NCBI GenBank assembly: GCA_905221605.1
Contig: CAJNDS010002263.1
Location: forward strand, 151,501-215,500
Direction of reading: 5' to 3'
Length of the DNA: 64,000 nt
From: Symbiodinium natans
Lineage: Eukaryota; Sar; Dinophyceae; Suessiales; Symbiodiniaceae
The translations under genes were made by a program, and so were the position numbers. Positions 1-10,686 of the stretch are shown here, in pieces (within the stretch, counting starts at the first letter, position 1; every line of letters begins with the position of its first letter). The notes beneath the pieces are model-generated. The model was given only the letters and a program-made list of their open reading frames with translations. It ran no database searches and was not told where the DNA came from.

Positions 1-34
1 GGGCTCTTGGTTTCGTTTGGTTTTGTAGGGGTGG

Positions 35-105
35 GCTTAGGGTTTAGGGTTTAGGGTTTGGGGTTTAGGGTTTAGGGTTTAGGGTTTAGGGTTTAGGGTT
101 TAGGG
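35..105 (+). repeat. TTTAGGG interstitial telomere-like array
   Basis: About nine near-perfect TTTAGGG units with one TTTGGGG variant. It begins 35 bases into the window and is followed by unrelated unique sequence, so it is not a chromosome end in this orientation. No exon was recognised just upstream, but only 34 bases are visible there. Confidence 0.95.
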
Positions 106-700
106 CATTTTGGGGGGTGGGAGGGCTGACTTCGGTGAGGAAAAGTGCCTTCTTGACGCTGTTGGGCTGCTGCCCTTGATCAGAGTCTGGGTCAAACATC
201 ATGGTCCTCATGGTCGTCGTCATCAACCTCACCATCCTCACCCTCACCCTTGTGTCATTAACCTCATTGTACGGGGTGGGGCCGCGATGGGTTGGGATTG
301 TAGGGTGCAGGGCCAAAAACCTTGAAGAGCGGGTCGTGAAAAGTCACTGAGCGCCTGAGAGTGAGAGAGAAAGAGGCCCGAGCAGCACAAGCACCCTTCT
401 CATCTCAGCAGCATCCAGGATCAAGGAATCCAATGGACAAAGAGACCCTGCATCGCAAGAGCCGGAATCGGAGTTACATACGGTGTGAAAACTTAAGCTT
501 TGCCAACGCTTCTGCGGATTTAGCCGAGGGGGAATGGGGGAACGAACAATGCTGGACGGTTTGAGCAGCCGTCTCACGACGGCACAGGAACTCGCGCGAG
601 GAGTCCCCTGGGCCCCCCAAGCCGTGAAGAAGAAGGAGAGAGCGAGAGAGAGAACGGGCGTGCATTGTGCGCGGAGGGCGCGTCAGCGTCCTTCATGCCC

Positions 701-783
701 CGAAGAAGAAGAAGAAGAAGAAGAAGAAGAAGAAGAAGAAGAAGAAGAAGAAGAAGAAGAGGAAGAGAGAGAGAGAGAGAAAT

Positions 784-815
<32 letters not shown>

Positions 816-829
816 CGAGTGAGAGAGGC
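701..829 (+). repeat. GAA then GA microsatellite
   Basis: A pure GAA tract of about 18 units passes into a GA tract with occasional C or T. The poly-Glu and poly-Arg reading frames across it are by-products of the repeat and are not taken as genes. The sequence on both sides, about 110 to 1298, holds no exon I can support. Confidence 0.95.
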
Positions 830-1298
830 AGAGGGGTTTTACGACCTCTTCAGATGGGCTGTGAGGGTTCAGCTATTTGCAGGTTCTTGGGTTCTCAAAC
901 TTCTCGCACTTCGTACTGCGAGCCTTTCCACCGTGTGCAAGCTTCTTCGTCCCCGGCCCTGAACCCAAACCCTAAACCCAGTGTGGTTGCGAGGCTGCTA
1001 GGCAGGTGGCAGGTGGCAAAAAACCCTAACCCTGAGCCCTGAACCAAACCCCCTACAGGTTAAGGGTTAAGGGTTTAGGGTTAAGCCTCCATAGCACGGC
1101 CACCCTCAGCTTCAAACCCCATAAACCCTTCAAACATCGAACAAATGCCAAGGTGGCCGCTGCCCAACCAGCTCCCGGGCTTCTGACTAGCTTAGAGTTT
1201 GGGGCTCTTCTGTGGGCGACTGTGAGATTCCCACATTGGGGTTTAACAAATCCTATAAGAATATTCTTCAGGGAGGTTGCGAAGGGCCTCTGACCCAG

Positions 1299-1485
1299 GT
1301 TCTGCCTCTTCGGCTACGTCAGCGCCCTCTTCGTCCGAGCACGGCATCTGATGCTGGAGCCGGGGGAGCGGGAGACTGCCAACGCGGCCTTGGCCTTACA
1401 CAGATGTGCATGGGCGCGCTTGGGAATCAAAGGGGAAATCGCAGGGGAACCCTTCTGGGCAGCCCAGATGATCTCAACCCTGTAG
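1299..1485 (+). CDS. Candidate 3'-terminal exon, unknown protein
   Basis: A CCCAG acceptor precedes a frame that stays open to a TAG at 1483. The encoded segment, about 62 residues, starts hydrophobic (FCLFGYVSALFVRARHLML) and then becomes mixed and Ala-rich. The base composition is GC-rich, as in the better-supported exons of the window. I do not recognise the family. The upstream partner exon is not identified, and the call rests on frame and acceptor only. Confidence 0.4.
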
Positions 1486-1882
1486 AACCATCATGAAGCC
1501 TCATGTCAGCCCTGAGGTTCATTGAAGCTCTAGAGTTTTCGGGGTTGAGTGGGGTCTGTCGTCTCTGTGCGCACACAAAACCCGCCACAGCTCGAGTTCT
1601 GCTGCTGGGCAGGCCCAACCGCTCCTTTGTTGGGTTCCGTTTTAGGGTCTTCATACAGCGCTTTGGCATCCCTCAGGATTTGTCCTATGCCGAGCCGATC
1701 TTAGGAAAAGAGAAGCTTGGCCAAGGCAGGGGGATGTTGAGTTGTTCGCTTCCGCGCGCATGGGGTGTCTCTTCAGGGGAAAAGCTGGGGCTTACGACCC
1801 CGGTGACCGAGATCTGTGCAAGAAGGCTTCGCTTCCGCAGCGCGAAGCCCTGAACGCAAAACCCTCCGCAACAAAGGATCAG

Positions 1883-1943
1883 TCTGGACTTTCTAGACTC
1901 GTCCCCCTGGCCTGTGTCCATCCTCGACATCTTCCTGCGGCTG
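1883..1943 (+). CDS. Candidate internal exon, unknown protein
   Basis: An ATCAG acceptor leads into a frame reading LDFLDSSPWPVSILDIFLRL, followed by a GTTGGC donor. The segment is amphipathic and hydrophobic. The family is not recognised. The short length makes chance a real alternative. Confidence 0.33.
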
Positions 1944-2552
1944 GTTGGCAGAGATGCTGGGGCTTGGGGATCGGAGTTTGGGGTAGGGCAGTGAGGGTTC
2001 GCCCTCCTCTTGGTAGCTTTTGCCAGTCCAGGAACATCAACCAGACAGACTTCATGACCTACGCGCCTTGGTGTCACGAGGAAAACAGGTGTTGAGGAAC
2101 ACTTCGCAGCTAGCCCCCAGTTGCCACCCCTGCATCAAGCGATTGTGGCGTGTTGCAGAGGGTAAGACCTGAGGCCCAAGTTGTGCACTACGCACGCCTA
2201 AAGTGAAGCCCTGAGAACTTGGGAGCCAGAAGGCCTGCACCACTGAGGCGCAGTACGTCTCCAAGAATCCGGTGAGACCTCCGTCGGTGCCGCTGGAATC
2301 GCTGCACTGGCAGCCCCCACTGGACTTGGTTGCGAGGTTCCGGAGCCCTTGACCCTCTATGGATCATGATGGAGCCAAGCCTAACCCTAAACTATCCTAA
2401 CTCACAAGGCTCCACCTTGGAAGCCCCCGGCGGACCAATCCAAGAATCACTTTGAATTCCCCCCCAAAGACACAGGCCTAAAGCTCAGAATAGCGAGAGC
2501 TGTATCAGGAAACCTGAAAACCCCTGAGCCGATTCACCTTTGTGCCCGGCAG

Positions 2553-2646
2553 GCTGTCGCAGCCGCGAGCCAAAGCCCTGGTGCAGGTGGCTGTCTTCGG
2601 CACGCACGCGACGCTGCAACTGGGCATAATCCCTTGGCCACAGCAC
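2553..2646 (+). CDS. Candidate internal exon, unknown protein
   Basis: A GGCAG acceptor is followed by an open frame encoding LSQPRAKALVQVAVFGTHAT and a further hydrophobic stretch ending near IIPWPQ. The 3' boundary is unclear because C-rich and telomere-like sequence follows at once. The exon at 2760 could belong to the same protein. Confidence 0.4.
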
Positions 2647-2659
2647 CCCCCCCCACCCC

Positions 2660-2750
2660 TCAACCCTAAACCCGAACCTCCCTGAAAACCCTAGACCCTA
2701 AACCCTAAACCCCAAACCCTAAACCCTAAACCCTAAACCCCAAACCCTAA
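2660..2750 (+). repeat. CCCTAAA array before exon
   Basis: A degenerate CCCTAAA array with CCCCAAA variants. It ends ten bases before the exon at 2760, so it occupies the acceptor end of the presumed intron. Confidence 0.9.
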
Positions 2751-2759
2751 GCGCACAAG

Positions 2760-2852
2760 CCCATCGTGTCCAAGGTCGCTAGAGCCGGTGGACATGCTGA
2801 AGCGGTCACAGGCGTCGGCTGGCTGGAAGACCCTATGTACGGGCGCCGGTTG
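2760..2852 (+). CDS. Candidate internal exon, unknown protein
   Basis: An ACAAG acceptor directly after the telomere-like array opens a 31-codon frame containing VSKVARAGGHAEAV and GWLEDPMYGRRL. It ends at a GTAGCT donor exactly on a codon boundary. The composition is GC-rich and codon-like. The family is not recognised. Confidence 0.45.
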
Positions 2853-3205
2853 GTAGCTGATACCATAAGAGGGAGCAGCCGAAGGCATGGCTTTCGCCCG
2901 AACCCCTAAACCGGAAGTGACTCCCAGAACCTGGACGGAGGGATCCAAGAGCCTCCGTGACCTCGCAGCTTTGAGTTCTGAGTTAAGTGCCCCTCTAAAA
3001 CCCAGATCCTGAACCCGAGCTTTCTGATTCCTAAAAGGAATCAGAAACCCAGATATTTTTTTCCCACCCCCTAGGCCCACAAAAATGCCATGGTTTCTCA
3101 GTCCGGAAGTCGGGGCCACGCCCTCAAGCCGAGGCACTTCGAGCTCAAGGCGACGTTCTTCGGCCTCGCTGGGGCCTCGGGCCCTGCCTCGGTGGTTCTG
3201 TAGGC

Positions 3206-3360
3206 CCTAAACCGTACACCCCAGGCCCTAAACCCTAAACCCCAAACCCTAAACCCCAAACCCCAAACCCGAAACCCTAAACCCTAAACCCTAAAACCCT
3301 AAAACCCTAAAACCCTAAAGCCCTAAACCCTAAACCCAAAATGAATCCTAAACCTTAAGC
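3206..3360 (+). repeat. CCCTAAA array, degenerate
   Basis: About 20 units, including CCCCAAA, CCCGAAA and an eight-base CCCTAAAA variant. It lies upstream of the 22-base candidate exon at 3458. Confidence 0.92.
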
Positions 3361-3457
3361 CCTACATCAGGAGGGAAAAAAACCCTAGATCCAAGCCGGA
3401 AGCCCCCGAAGCCCAGGTCTTTAGCACCCCCAAATCCTCAACCCGAACAGCCTGCAG

Positions 3458-3479
3458 GTGCGTGCCAAACTGCGCATGG
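3458..3479 (+). CDS. Candidate 22-base micro-exon
   Basis: A CTGCAG acceptor and a GTTTAGGG donor enclose 22 bases that can encode VRAKLRM. It is included mainly because it shows the same CCCTAAA / exon / TTTAGGG sandwich as larger exons. The segment is too short to be convincing alone. Confidence 0.22.
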
Positions 3480-3539
3480 GTTTAGGGTTTAGGGTTTAGG
3501 GTTTCGGGTTTAGGGTTTAGGGTTTAGGGTTTAGGCTTT
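3480..3539 (+). repeat. TTTAGGG array
   Basis: About eight units, separating the micro-exon from the antisense rRNA fragment. The last unit decays to TTTAGGC at the rRNA boundary. Confidence 0.93.
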
Positions 3540-3544
3540 AATGA

Positions 3545-4480
3545 AATGTTTTCAAGCGTATTTCGCTGAGCATCGTAGAAAGTTGTAGAAAGTTCTTAAC
3601 CAGCATGGATTCCGACGTAGAGGTGATAGCTTCGTGGCATTAGCTTTTCAGCTAGCCACATCAACCAAGTATCTGAACGAAGTGTTCCTCTCGTACTGAC
3701 TTCGATCACTGTCGCAGAATCTTGTTCATCAGTAGGGTAAAACTAACCTGTTGTCTCACGACGGTCTAACCCTTTTGGCGGGTGAGCAATCCGACGCTTT
3801 TGGGAGTTCTGCTTCTCAATGAATGATCGGAAGAGCCGACATCGAAGGATCAAAAACACCATCGCTATGAACGCTGGGCTGCCACAAGCCAGTTATCCCT
3901 GTAGTGATTTTCTGACACCTCTAGCTGATGTGTTTTCTCAGGCCCAAAGGATCGATAGGCCATGTTTTCACAGTTTGTAGTCGTACTGACAAGCAAAATC
4001 AAGCAAGCTTTTCCCCTTTTGGTCCACACGAGACTTCTGTTCTCATTGAGCTTACCTTAAGACACATGCGTTATCATTTCACAGATGTGCCGACCCAGCC
4101 AAACTCCCCACCTGACGGTTTCTTCTGCACATAGCACACAGAGCTTGAACTTCTCAGTCGTATGTGTTGTTCCTGACAGCGTTTTCTATTCTAGGCCCGG
4201 GGTCTCTAGTAAGCTAACTTCTGAAAAAAACGCTGAAACAGTGCTTTGATAGCAAGGAGTTGTCCTAGTTTATCGTCGAAGAGTTGCTCTTTTGACGATC
4301 CCCAAGCAATCAGGTCTGTCGTTGAGTTGCAGCTTTTGGTTAAGCCCTCCACTCGTCGCTGGGCTCAGGTTTATCATGTCTTCTAATTCGCCTCTTGCTC
4401 TCATAAGAAGGGTTCTTGAGGGTCGTCTTATGATTGAGCTAGGGTTAGGGTATCCCGGAACCCCTTTGTGCTGAAGCAGT
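3545..4480 (-). rRNA. Partial nuclear large-subunit rRNA, probably a pseudogene
   Basis: The minus strand carries the 3' part of a eukaryotic 28S-type rRNA. The sarcin-ricin loop core AGTACGAGAGGAAC is at 3684-3697, and GACCGTCGTGAGAC and GTTAGTTTTACCCTACTGATG-type sequence lie beside it. Further upstream in rRNA sense are matches to the GATAACTGGCTTGTGGC and GATCCTTCGATGTCGGCTC segments. Homology is clear over about 3580-4135 and only probable to 4480. Near 3770, about 14 bases normally found between the GGG before the A-loop helix and GTTTAGACCG are missing, and three bases are inserted next to GAGACA. Changes in such a conserved region, the absence of the 5' rRNA and 18S, and the telomere-like repeats on both sides argue for a dead copy. 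Confidence 0.8.
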
Positions 4481-4543
4481 CTTTGGAAGGAGCCGCGCTG
4501 GTGCGAGATCCTGGGCCTGTGCGATCAGGACCCTTCCGATGTA

Positions 4544-4686
4544 GACCCTGAACCCTAAGCCCTAAGCCCTAAACCCTAAACCCCAAACCCTCAGCCCTAA
4601 ACCCTGAACCCTAAACCCTGAACCCTAAACCCTCAACCCTAAACCCAAAACCCTAAACCCTAAACCCGAACCCGAAACCCTAAGTG
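4544..4686 (+). repeat. CCCTAAA array, degenerate
   Basis: About 19 imperfect units on the far side of the rRNA fragment from the 3480-3539 array, so the rRNA piece is bracketed by telomere-like DNA. From 4687 to 5370 no exon is supported. Confidence 0.92.
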
Positions 4687-5370
4687 CCTAGGCATCCAGG
4701 CCGAAACCTGAAAACCCCCACGCCCTAAGTTGGGCTCATGCGGCCTTGTCGGCACGAGCATGACATGTTGCAGGCGCCGCTACTCGGAGGGCACACTGAT
4801 TTGAGACCAGCTTGGAAGGGGATGGCAGAATATTTGCCATTGGTGGAGGGGGCCCTGGTGTGCTGGAAATGGTGGAGGTGGATGAGGCCGTGATGTGAGT
4901 AGCTCCGGGTGTGCACAGGTGGGGGGATCTGTGGAGAAGCGTGTTCGCCGTTATAGGCACTCGACTGGCGCACTGCCCTGAGCGGAGGTGACGGTGTTTG
5001 CTTGGCTTAGTACCCTGAAGGGTGACCTCTGGGGGAAGTGCTTGGCTGAGCGAAGTTATCGCGAGGATGGCAAGCTGTCTTGCCCTTATGCCGGCCCGCC
5101 GGGCAGTACTCTGCTCGATGGGTGCAGGTGGCGGGTCTGCCTAGTGGTCGCTTTGTTTGGAGCAAACACGCCCTCACGCTCAACTGGGCCTTTTCGTTCG
5201 TCATCGCGTCGTGGTTGCGTGCTGTTGGCTGTTGCTGTTTGTCGTTGCGTTGTGTTGTTGTGGCTGACACTTTAAGCCTTCGCGCTGGAGGTGTCGCCAG
5301 TTTGTTAGGCCAGGCATGCGTCTTCGGCCCGACACATGTCTCGGTCGATGCTCACTCACTCACTCACTCA

Positions 5371-5576
5371 CCCTAAACCCTAAACCCTAAACCCTAAACC
5401 CTAAACCCTAAACCCTAAACCCTAAACCCTAAACCCTAAACCCTAAACCCTAAACCCTAAACCCTAAACCCTAAACCCCAACCCTAAACCCTAAACCCTA
5501 AAAACCCTAAAAACCCTAAACCCTAAACCCTAAACCCTAAACCCTAAACCCTAAACCCTAAACCCTAAACCCTAAA
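5371..5576 (+). repeat. Long CCCTAAA array
   Basis: About 29 units, mostly perfect, with a few AAAACCCT variants in the middle. A short CACT run precedes it. It lies 36 bases upstream of the exon at 5613. Confidence 0.97.
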
Positions 5577-5612
5577 CTGCAGCGGCAATGGCAAAAACCC
5601 TAAATCCGGCAG

Positions 5613-5677
5613 CTGTTGGATTTCCAGGGCTCTTCCGCCATCACCCAGCTGCTCAGGGCGGCGGAGGAGGAGCGATT
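5613..5677 (+). CDS. Candidate internal exon, unknown protein
   Basis: A CCGGCAG acceptor and a GTGAGG donor enclose a fully open 65-base frame encoding LLDFQGSSAITQLLRAAEEE plus Arg. It looks like a helical segment. Both splice signals are strong and the long CCCTAAA array lies just upstream. The family is not recognised. Confidence 0.5.
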
Positions 5678-5719
5678 GTGAGGGGACTGGGCTTTAGTTT
5701 TGGTGTAGGGGCTTAAGGA

Positions 5720-6135
5720 GTGTTTTTCTGGCAGGTGTTGGTGACATGCTTTGTGTTTCCTTTGTGTTGTTTGTTCTTTTCTTCCTCTTTCTTTCACTCA
5801 GTTATATTAGTTCTTTCTTTCTTTATTTTTTCTTTGCACCTTCGTTTCTTTGTCTGTGGTTCTTTATTTCGTTGTTTCTTTGTTTGTTTGTGGTTTCTTT
5901 GTCATCTTTGTTTCTTTGCCTCTTTGTTTCTTTATCTCTTCGTTTCTTTGTTTCATTGTTTCTTGATTTCTGGATTTCTTTCTTTGTTTCTCAGTTTCTT
6001 TGTTTATTCGTTGTGTCTTTTGTTGTCATTTCTTTGTTTCGTTGATTCTTATTCTTTGTCTCATTCATTCGTTACTGCTGTGTTTCTCTCCCTCGCTGTC
6101 TCCCATGCCATCTCTCTCTCTCTCTCTTTCTCTCT
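5720..6135 (+). repeat. Pyrimidine-rich TTTCTTTG repeat tract
   Basis: About 400 bases dominated by degenerate TTTCTTTG and TTTGTTTC units, ending in a TC microsatellite. Phe/Leu-rich frames across it are explained by the repeat and not called as genes. Confidence 0.85.
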
Positions 6136-6330
6136 GTCCTTGACCATGCTTCACGTTTCAATAGGGGCTGTGGGGTGCGTGCATGTGCCCCCTCAACAAC
6201 ACAACAAACCGCAAGACACCCAGAAGGTGCTCAGGAAATTTGACCCCGGAAAGTAAGCGGCCAGGATCCCTTCGCGTACCCCTGGGACACGCTGCAGCAT
6301 GGCCTACTAGCCTGGGGCCGTGAAGGGCGT

Positions 6331-6475
6331 CTGGCCCTAAACCCTAAACCCTAAACCCTAAACCCTAAACCCTAAACCCTAAACCCTAAACCCTAAACCC
6401 TAAACCCTAAACCCTAAACCCTAAACCCTAAACCCTAAACCCTAAACCTTAAACCCAAAAGCAGAAACCCTAAAT
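6331..6475 (+). repeat. CCCTAAA array
   Basis: About 17 perfect units followed by decayed ones. It is the upstream half of a CCCTAAA / exon / TTTAGGG sandwich around 6518-6578. Confidence 0.97.
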
Positions 6476-6517
6476 GGTTTACAGGGCCCCTGGGGCTTGA
6501 ACAGCTGTGCCTTTCAG

Positions 6518-6578
6518 TAACGGCACCGGCCTCTTTGAAGGCTGCAAATCCCGAATCGCCATGAGCTCATGGCCCTGA
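6518..6578 (+). CDS. Candidate exon between inverted telomere-like arrays
   Basis: A CCTTTCAG acceptor opens a frame NGTGLFEGCKSRIAMSSWP that closes at a TGA five bases before the TTTAGGG array. It is either a terminal exon or one with a donor I cannot place. The family is not recognised. Confidence 0.35.
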
Positions 6579-6582
6579 TTTA

Positions 6583-6755
6583 GTTTAGGGTTTAGGGTTT
6601 AGGGTTTAGGGTTTAGGGTTTAGGGTTTAGGGTTTAGGGTTTAGGGTTTAGGGTTTAGGGTTTAGGGTTTAGGGTTTATATAGGGTTTAGGGTTTAGGGT
6701 TTAGGGTTTAGGGTCGAGGGTCTAGGGTTTAGGGTTTAGGGTTTAGGGTTTTCTT
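6583..6755 (+). repeat. TTTAGGG array
   Basis: About 22 units interrupted once by TTTATATAGGG and once by GTCGAGGG. It follows the candidate exon directly. From 6756 to 8015 I see scattered single telomere-like units and no supported exon. Confidence 0.97.
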
Positions 6756-8015
6756 AGGTTCTTAGCAGCCTCTAAGGGTCTGGAGTTCCGGGTCTAGGGT
6801 ACCTTTTCAGAGATGTGGTCAGTTCTTACGATTAGGTTGGGAGCCCTAAATATTAGGGGCTGCCTCCACAAGAGGGAGCAAAATCTCAGTATGTGCCCGG
6901 CACGGTTCCTTGAATACGCTCCCTACTGGTAAGGGCTCTTTACTGGGGTTTGTAAAGAATCCTGAAAACCAAGGTGCAACAAGGTATATCCATAGGAGCT
7001 CAAGGTCGAACACAAAGAGTTGAGTGCAAAGGCCCGAAACCCTAAACCCCTAAACCCCATAAGTCCCAAGCCCCAAAGCCTCGCAAGAGGTCCCAGCATC
7101 TTAGTGCCGCAGCGTCGGCAGACCCTGCCCTACGGGAGGCACAGGGTGTTGGGGCGTTTAGTGTAGGGTTTTGCGCGTTTGGGATTCAAGTTTTGAAGGG
7201 AAAGACTTTGTGTGCTTCTGGGACCGGCAGGAAGCTTGTTTCTGTAGAGTGTTGTGTGGCTTTTGGTGGGAGTTGGGGAGCGCGTGAGCGATTCGAGATT
7301 CCAGCCCTCTAAGCGCAGCCCTGTCCCTTGAACCACAACCGGCACATGTGTGCACAACCTAAAGCCCAAGGCCCTAAAAACCTGAAACCCTAAACCCAAG
7401 CCTTCTGGTTACACTAGCGTGAAGCCTGCTGCCGCAGAGAGTGCTTGCAGAAACCCAAGCGTTCGTGACCCCAAGTCCCAACTACCCCAAAGCCCGAAAA
7501 CGAGCATTCCTAAAGCTCAACGAGATGTTTTGGGATGGGCCCCTTTTGCCCTCCTTGGTGTGCTCCTAGTTTAAGCTACCCAATACATAACAGGGAGCGA
7601 TTTAAATCTTGAATCCCAGGTGGCCGGCGATTGGTCATCCACGCCCTGAACTGCCGAAAGCCAAACCACCAGCAAAACAGGTATTCTACATACTTTCGAC
7701 ATGTTGGGGGCAACGGTGGCGGCTTCTAGCCTGAAGCCCTCGACCCTAAACTCGAACTAGGTGGGAAAAACGACCCTGGGCAACCCCTAACTCCTGAACC
7801 ACAACCTTGGAGCTACCAGGGGACGAAAAGAGGGACCCTTTCCAACGGACCTTAGGGGCTACTTAGGCGGGACTCTAGGTATATGGAAGGTTATATCGGG
7901 ATCATAATTTTTGCTTCGCCTTTAGTTGAACTTTAAACTTATTGGGTTTCCTTATTTAGTAGGAACATTAAAGTTTATCCTTTCTTTCCCCTTGGTTTTT
8001 GGAGAAGTATGTAAT

Positions 8016-8118
8016 ATACTATATCCCCTTGGGGAATCATTTTTTTTATTTTTGTTTACATAAAACCCAAGAGGATATTACAAATATTATTCTTATTCAG
8101 GTTCTAAGGGGAGTATAG
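8016..8118. mobile_element. Miniature inverted-repeat element, family H, copy 1
   Basis: The ends are inverted: ATACTATATCCCCTTGG on the left against CTAAGGGGAGTATAG on the right. A related copy with the same ends and similar interior is at 13361-13457. The interior is AT-rich and has no coding capacity, as expected of a non-autonomous element. Confidence 0.6.
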
Positions 8119-8429
8119 ATATGGGGTCCCTGCTTATACCCGTTCGCCCCTAAACTGAGTCCAGGCCCAGCTGCTGCTCTGCACCGAGCCAGTCGCCGGC
8201 TGCATCATGTTGCGGCAGCGCCTCGCGCGCACGTGGAGGGGTTTAGGGTTTAGGGGGGTGTTCCAAGCCTGTTGCCCAAGGGTTTTGAGGTTCGGGGCTG
8301 CGCCGTGCTCGGCAAGCGAAGGGCTCGTATGTCGCAAGGTTTTCGGTTCAGGAGGGCTTTCTGTGAGGATGTCCGGGATGGATTCGACTAATCACTCGCG
8401 CCTTGCCTGGACATCAGAACTGCAGGACA

Positions 8430-9190
8430 TTCAAGGATATCTAAGCATTATTACTGTGATTATGCTTGTCGTTGTTCTTACTACTACTGCTGACTACTTC
8501 TATTTCAAGAAGTAGTACCGCTCTTCTGTTCTTATTCTTATGAGTTATTGTTGCCATTCTTCGTAGTATTTCATTTTTTACGATGATAATTGTTATAATC
8601 AGTATAAGTATACTTATTGTTGCTGTTAGTATTACTATGATTGTTACGATTAATGTGTTCAGTACTAAAATGGTTTTCATTCTCGCGTTTTACAACCGCA
8701 AAAGCTACGATTGCCACCATTTTACTAGTCTCACTGTCATTTCTATTGTTACCAACAGTATTTCTACTAGTATGGTTTTTTATTTCTATTATTACTATTC
8801 TTGTTAATATTCTATTCCTATTGTTGTCACACTTGCGGTGGCTAGTATCTATTGATTAGAACTATTTTGTTTACTACTTTACTTTCGTCGCGATTATTAC
8901 TACGGAAAATGTTGGTTGTTGGCTATGATTGTTTTTGTCACTCTGCTTATTGCCGGTAGTAATGGTTCGATTGCTGCCGACAAATTTCTTTTGTATTACT
9001 ACATGATGCGTTACTGTTTCTATTTTGAGCTTCGTATTATTATTGTTATTATTTCAATCGTGTATGACAATTTCTTCTCTTGTTATCACTGTTTTTACTG
9101 TTGCTATCAGTACTCTGATTCTTGTTGTTTTTGTGTACTTTTCAGTTTTTTTTTTCATACGTGTATTGCTAGTTCTATTCATGCGAAGCA
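8430..9190. other. AT-rich island, degenerate TTA/TTG trinucleotide texture
   Basis: About 760 bases with far lower GC than the flanks, built of recurring TTATT, TTGTT and ACTATT words. The frames are rich in Ile, Val, Leu and Phe on both strands, which the composition explains. No splice-bounded exon stands out. It may be a decayed trinucleotide repeat or foreign AT-rich DNA. Confidence 0.6.
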
Positions 9191-9911
9191 GCACTAAGTG
9201 TCAGGGGTTTGGCTGCTCGGCGCTTGCGTGAGGCCTTCTCTGCGCAGTCTGAACGCAAGCCTTGAACCCTTAAAAAACTCCAACACCCTCAAGTCCAGGC
9301 CCCCCCACCTAGAAGCCCCCTTTTTGCATTCTGAACCCTAAGAGAAGCCAGACCCTGAACCTCAAAAAGGCTCAGCGTAGTTGGCCCCCCACCGTATTCG
9401 GAAAGCAACACAGCGCATAGCACGTAAGCTGTCAGCTGCAAGGTGGGCCAGTAGGGAAAGGGGTAGTCTGCCGATGCTGGGAGCCGTGGATGCAACAAGA
9501 TGGCTTGAGGGCCGCAGGGGTTACGGCCAGAGTCCAGAAGGTCACCGAAAAGTTAGAAGTATAGATGAGTGGGCATCTAAACAAGGTGTTGTTTGGTTAC
9601 GGCTTAGAGGGCTGCTTGGAAGAGGTTTGGCTTTTAGACTTTGGGGCATCTTGGGGGCTGCTCGACGGTCCAGTTTTCAGGGTTTCGTGGAGGGGAAGGG
9701 GGGGGGGGGATTGCGAGTTTACTGCTCGGTAAGCAACCCCGAGCCAGAGAAGTCGCGCAGGGCGGACATGCCTGGTTCTGCATGAGTTCCTACCAGCAAG
9801 CCTTTTGGGTTTGCAGCTCGCCAAAGGTCGACGTAGAGTGAAGGAAGTCAGAGAACCGAACACACGGGAGTTTTAAACTATTTCGGGCGTTGAGGCGTTG
9901 GGCTTGACTAG

Positions 9912-10018
9912 GACCCGGAGTAGGCCCTTGTTTCCTTTTTTCAGGGTTGGGGTTCCTTTGTCACCCCCCGTAAAACCAACAAGGGTACCCTGTTTATTCC
10001 TAGGTTACGCCTGGGTCT
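9912..10018. mobile_element. Miniature inverted-repeat element, family C, copy 1
   Basis: The left end GACCCGGAGTAGGCCC is mirrored by a right end ending GTTACGCCTGGGTC. A second copy at 44323-44428 shares the ends and the interior AAGGGTACCCTGTTTATTCC. No open frame. Confidence 0.7.
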
Positions 10019-10247
10019 AAGAGATCAGCCAGGCTTCTACGGGGTGGCTCTTCTGAACGGCTGCCCACCGCAGGCGCATCGGCTTCGCCAGGGGAAGTGG
10101 AGACTGGATGTAGGGCTTATAGTGCTTCCTCAGACGAGGTCTTAGTTCGGGAACGAGGTACCTTACATCACTTCCAGGGATCGTACGTTCCTACTGCAAT
10201 TCCCCATTTCCTTACGAAGATCCTTAGGCACGTGTTTTTGTGCCTAG

Positions 10248-10361
10248 GACGTGAAGACCTTCTGGCGAGGGTTCGGGGAGCTGCTGGACAGCAGCTCCAA
10301 AACCCGAATGGCCACCAACAATCTCATCCTCTCGGAGCAGCCGCTTCCTTTGCAGCTTTGA
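10248..10361 (+). CDS. Candidate 3'-terminal or long internal exon, unknown protein
   Basis: A CCTAG acceptor opens 37 codons, beginning DVKTFWRGFGELLDSSSKTR and continuing MATNNLILSEQPL, to a TGA at 10359. TTTAGGG-type sequence follows within a few bases. The residue mix and GC-rich wobble look strongly coding. If a donor precedes the TGA, it could splice on to the exon at 10619. The family is not recognised. Confidence 0.5.
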   Translation, partial: DVKTFWRGFGELLDSSSKTRMATNNLILSEQPLPLQL

Positions 10362-10618
10362 GGGGTTTAGGGTTCAGGGGGTCGGGTATCTGAGAGAGAA
10401 TGAAACAGATGCTGGCTGCAGAGTCCGGGTCATGTGATGCATGCATCCCTACAATGTGGTGCCAGGCCGCCAGCAAAGTTAGGAAGAGGAAGAATGGGCG
10501 CGAGGCATCCGCGAACACAATATTTAGGTGGATGATCTCGGAGAGACTGCCCTTCTGCACGCAACATGCCTAGCCCCCTAAGCCCCAAAACTCTTTAGCC
10601 CTAGGCCCTCCCGCCCAG

Positions 10619-10686
10619 GATCTTCTACCAGACGGGCAGGCGGCTGCCTTATGTCCGGGCGCACGGACTCTATACGGAGGCCCAGG
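10619..10686 (+). CDS. Candidate internal exon, unknown protein
   Basis: A CGCCCAG acceptor and a GTAAGC donor bound 68 bases encoding IFYQTGRRLPYVRAHGLYTE plus Ala-Gln. Both splice sites match consensus well. It may belong with the exons at 12339-13080, which it precedes on the same strand. Confidence 0.55.

Noticed and set aside
35-105. True chromosome end at the left edge
   Set aside because: The array is short, internal, and matches dozens of other interstitial arrays in the window.
665-1042. Poly-Arg/Glu frame with RE repeats
   Set aside because: Produced by GAA and GA microsatellites with no splice borders or conserved segment.
5720-6256. Phe/Leu-rich frame resembling a multipass membrane protein
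   Set aside because: The TTTCTTTG repeat generates it, and a shifted frame gives similar residues.
8441-9231. Several hydrophobic frames in the AT-rich island
   Set aside because: Ile/Val/Phe bias follows from base composition on both strands; no splice sites or conserved words.
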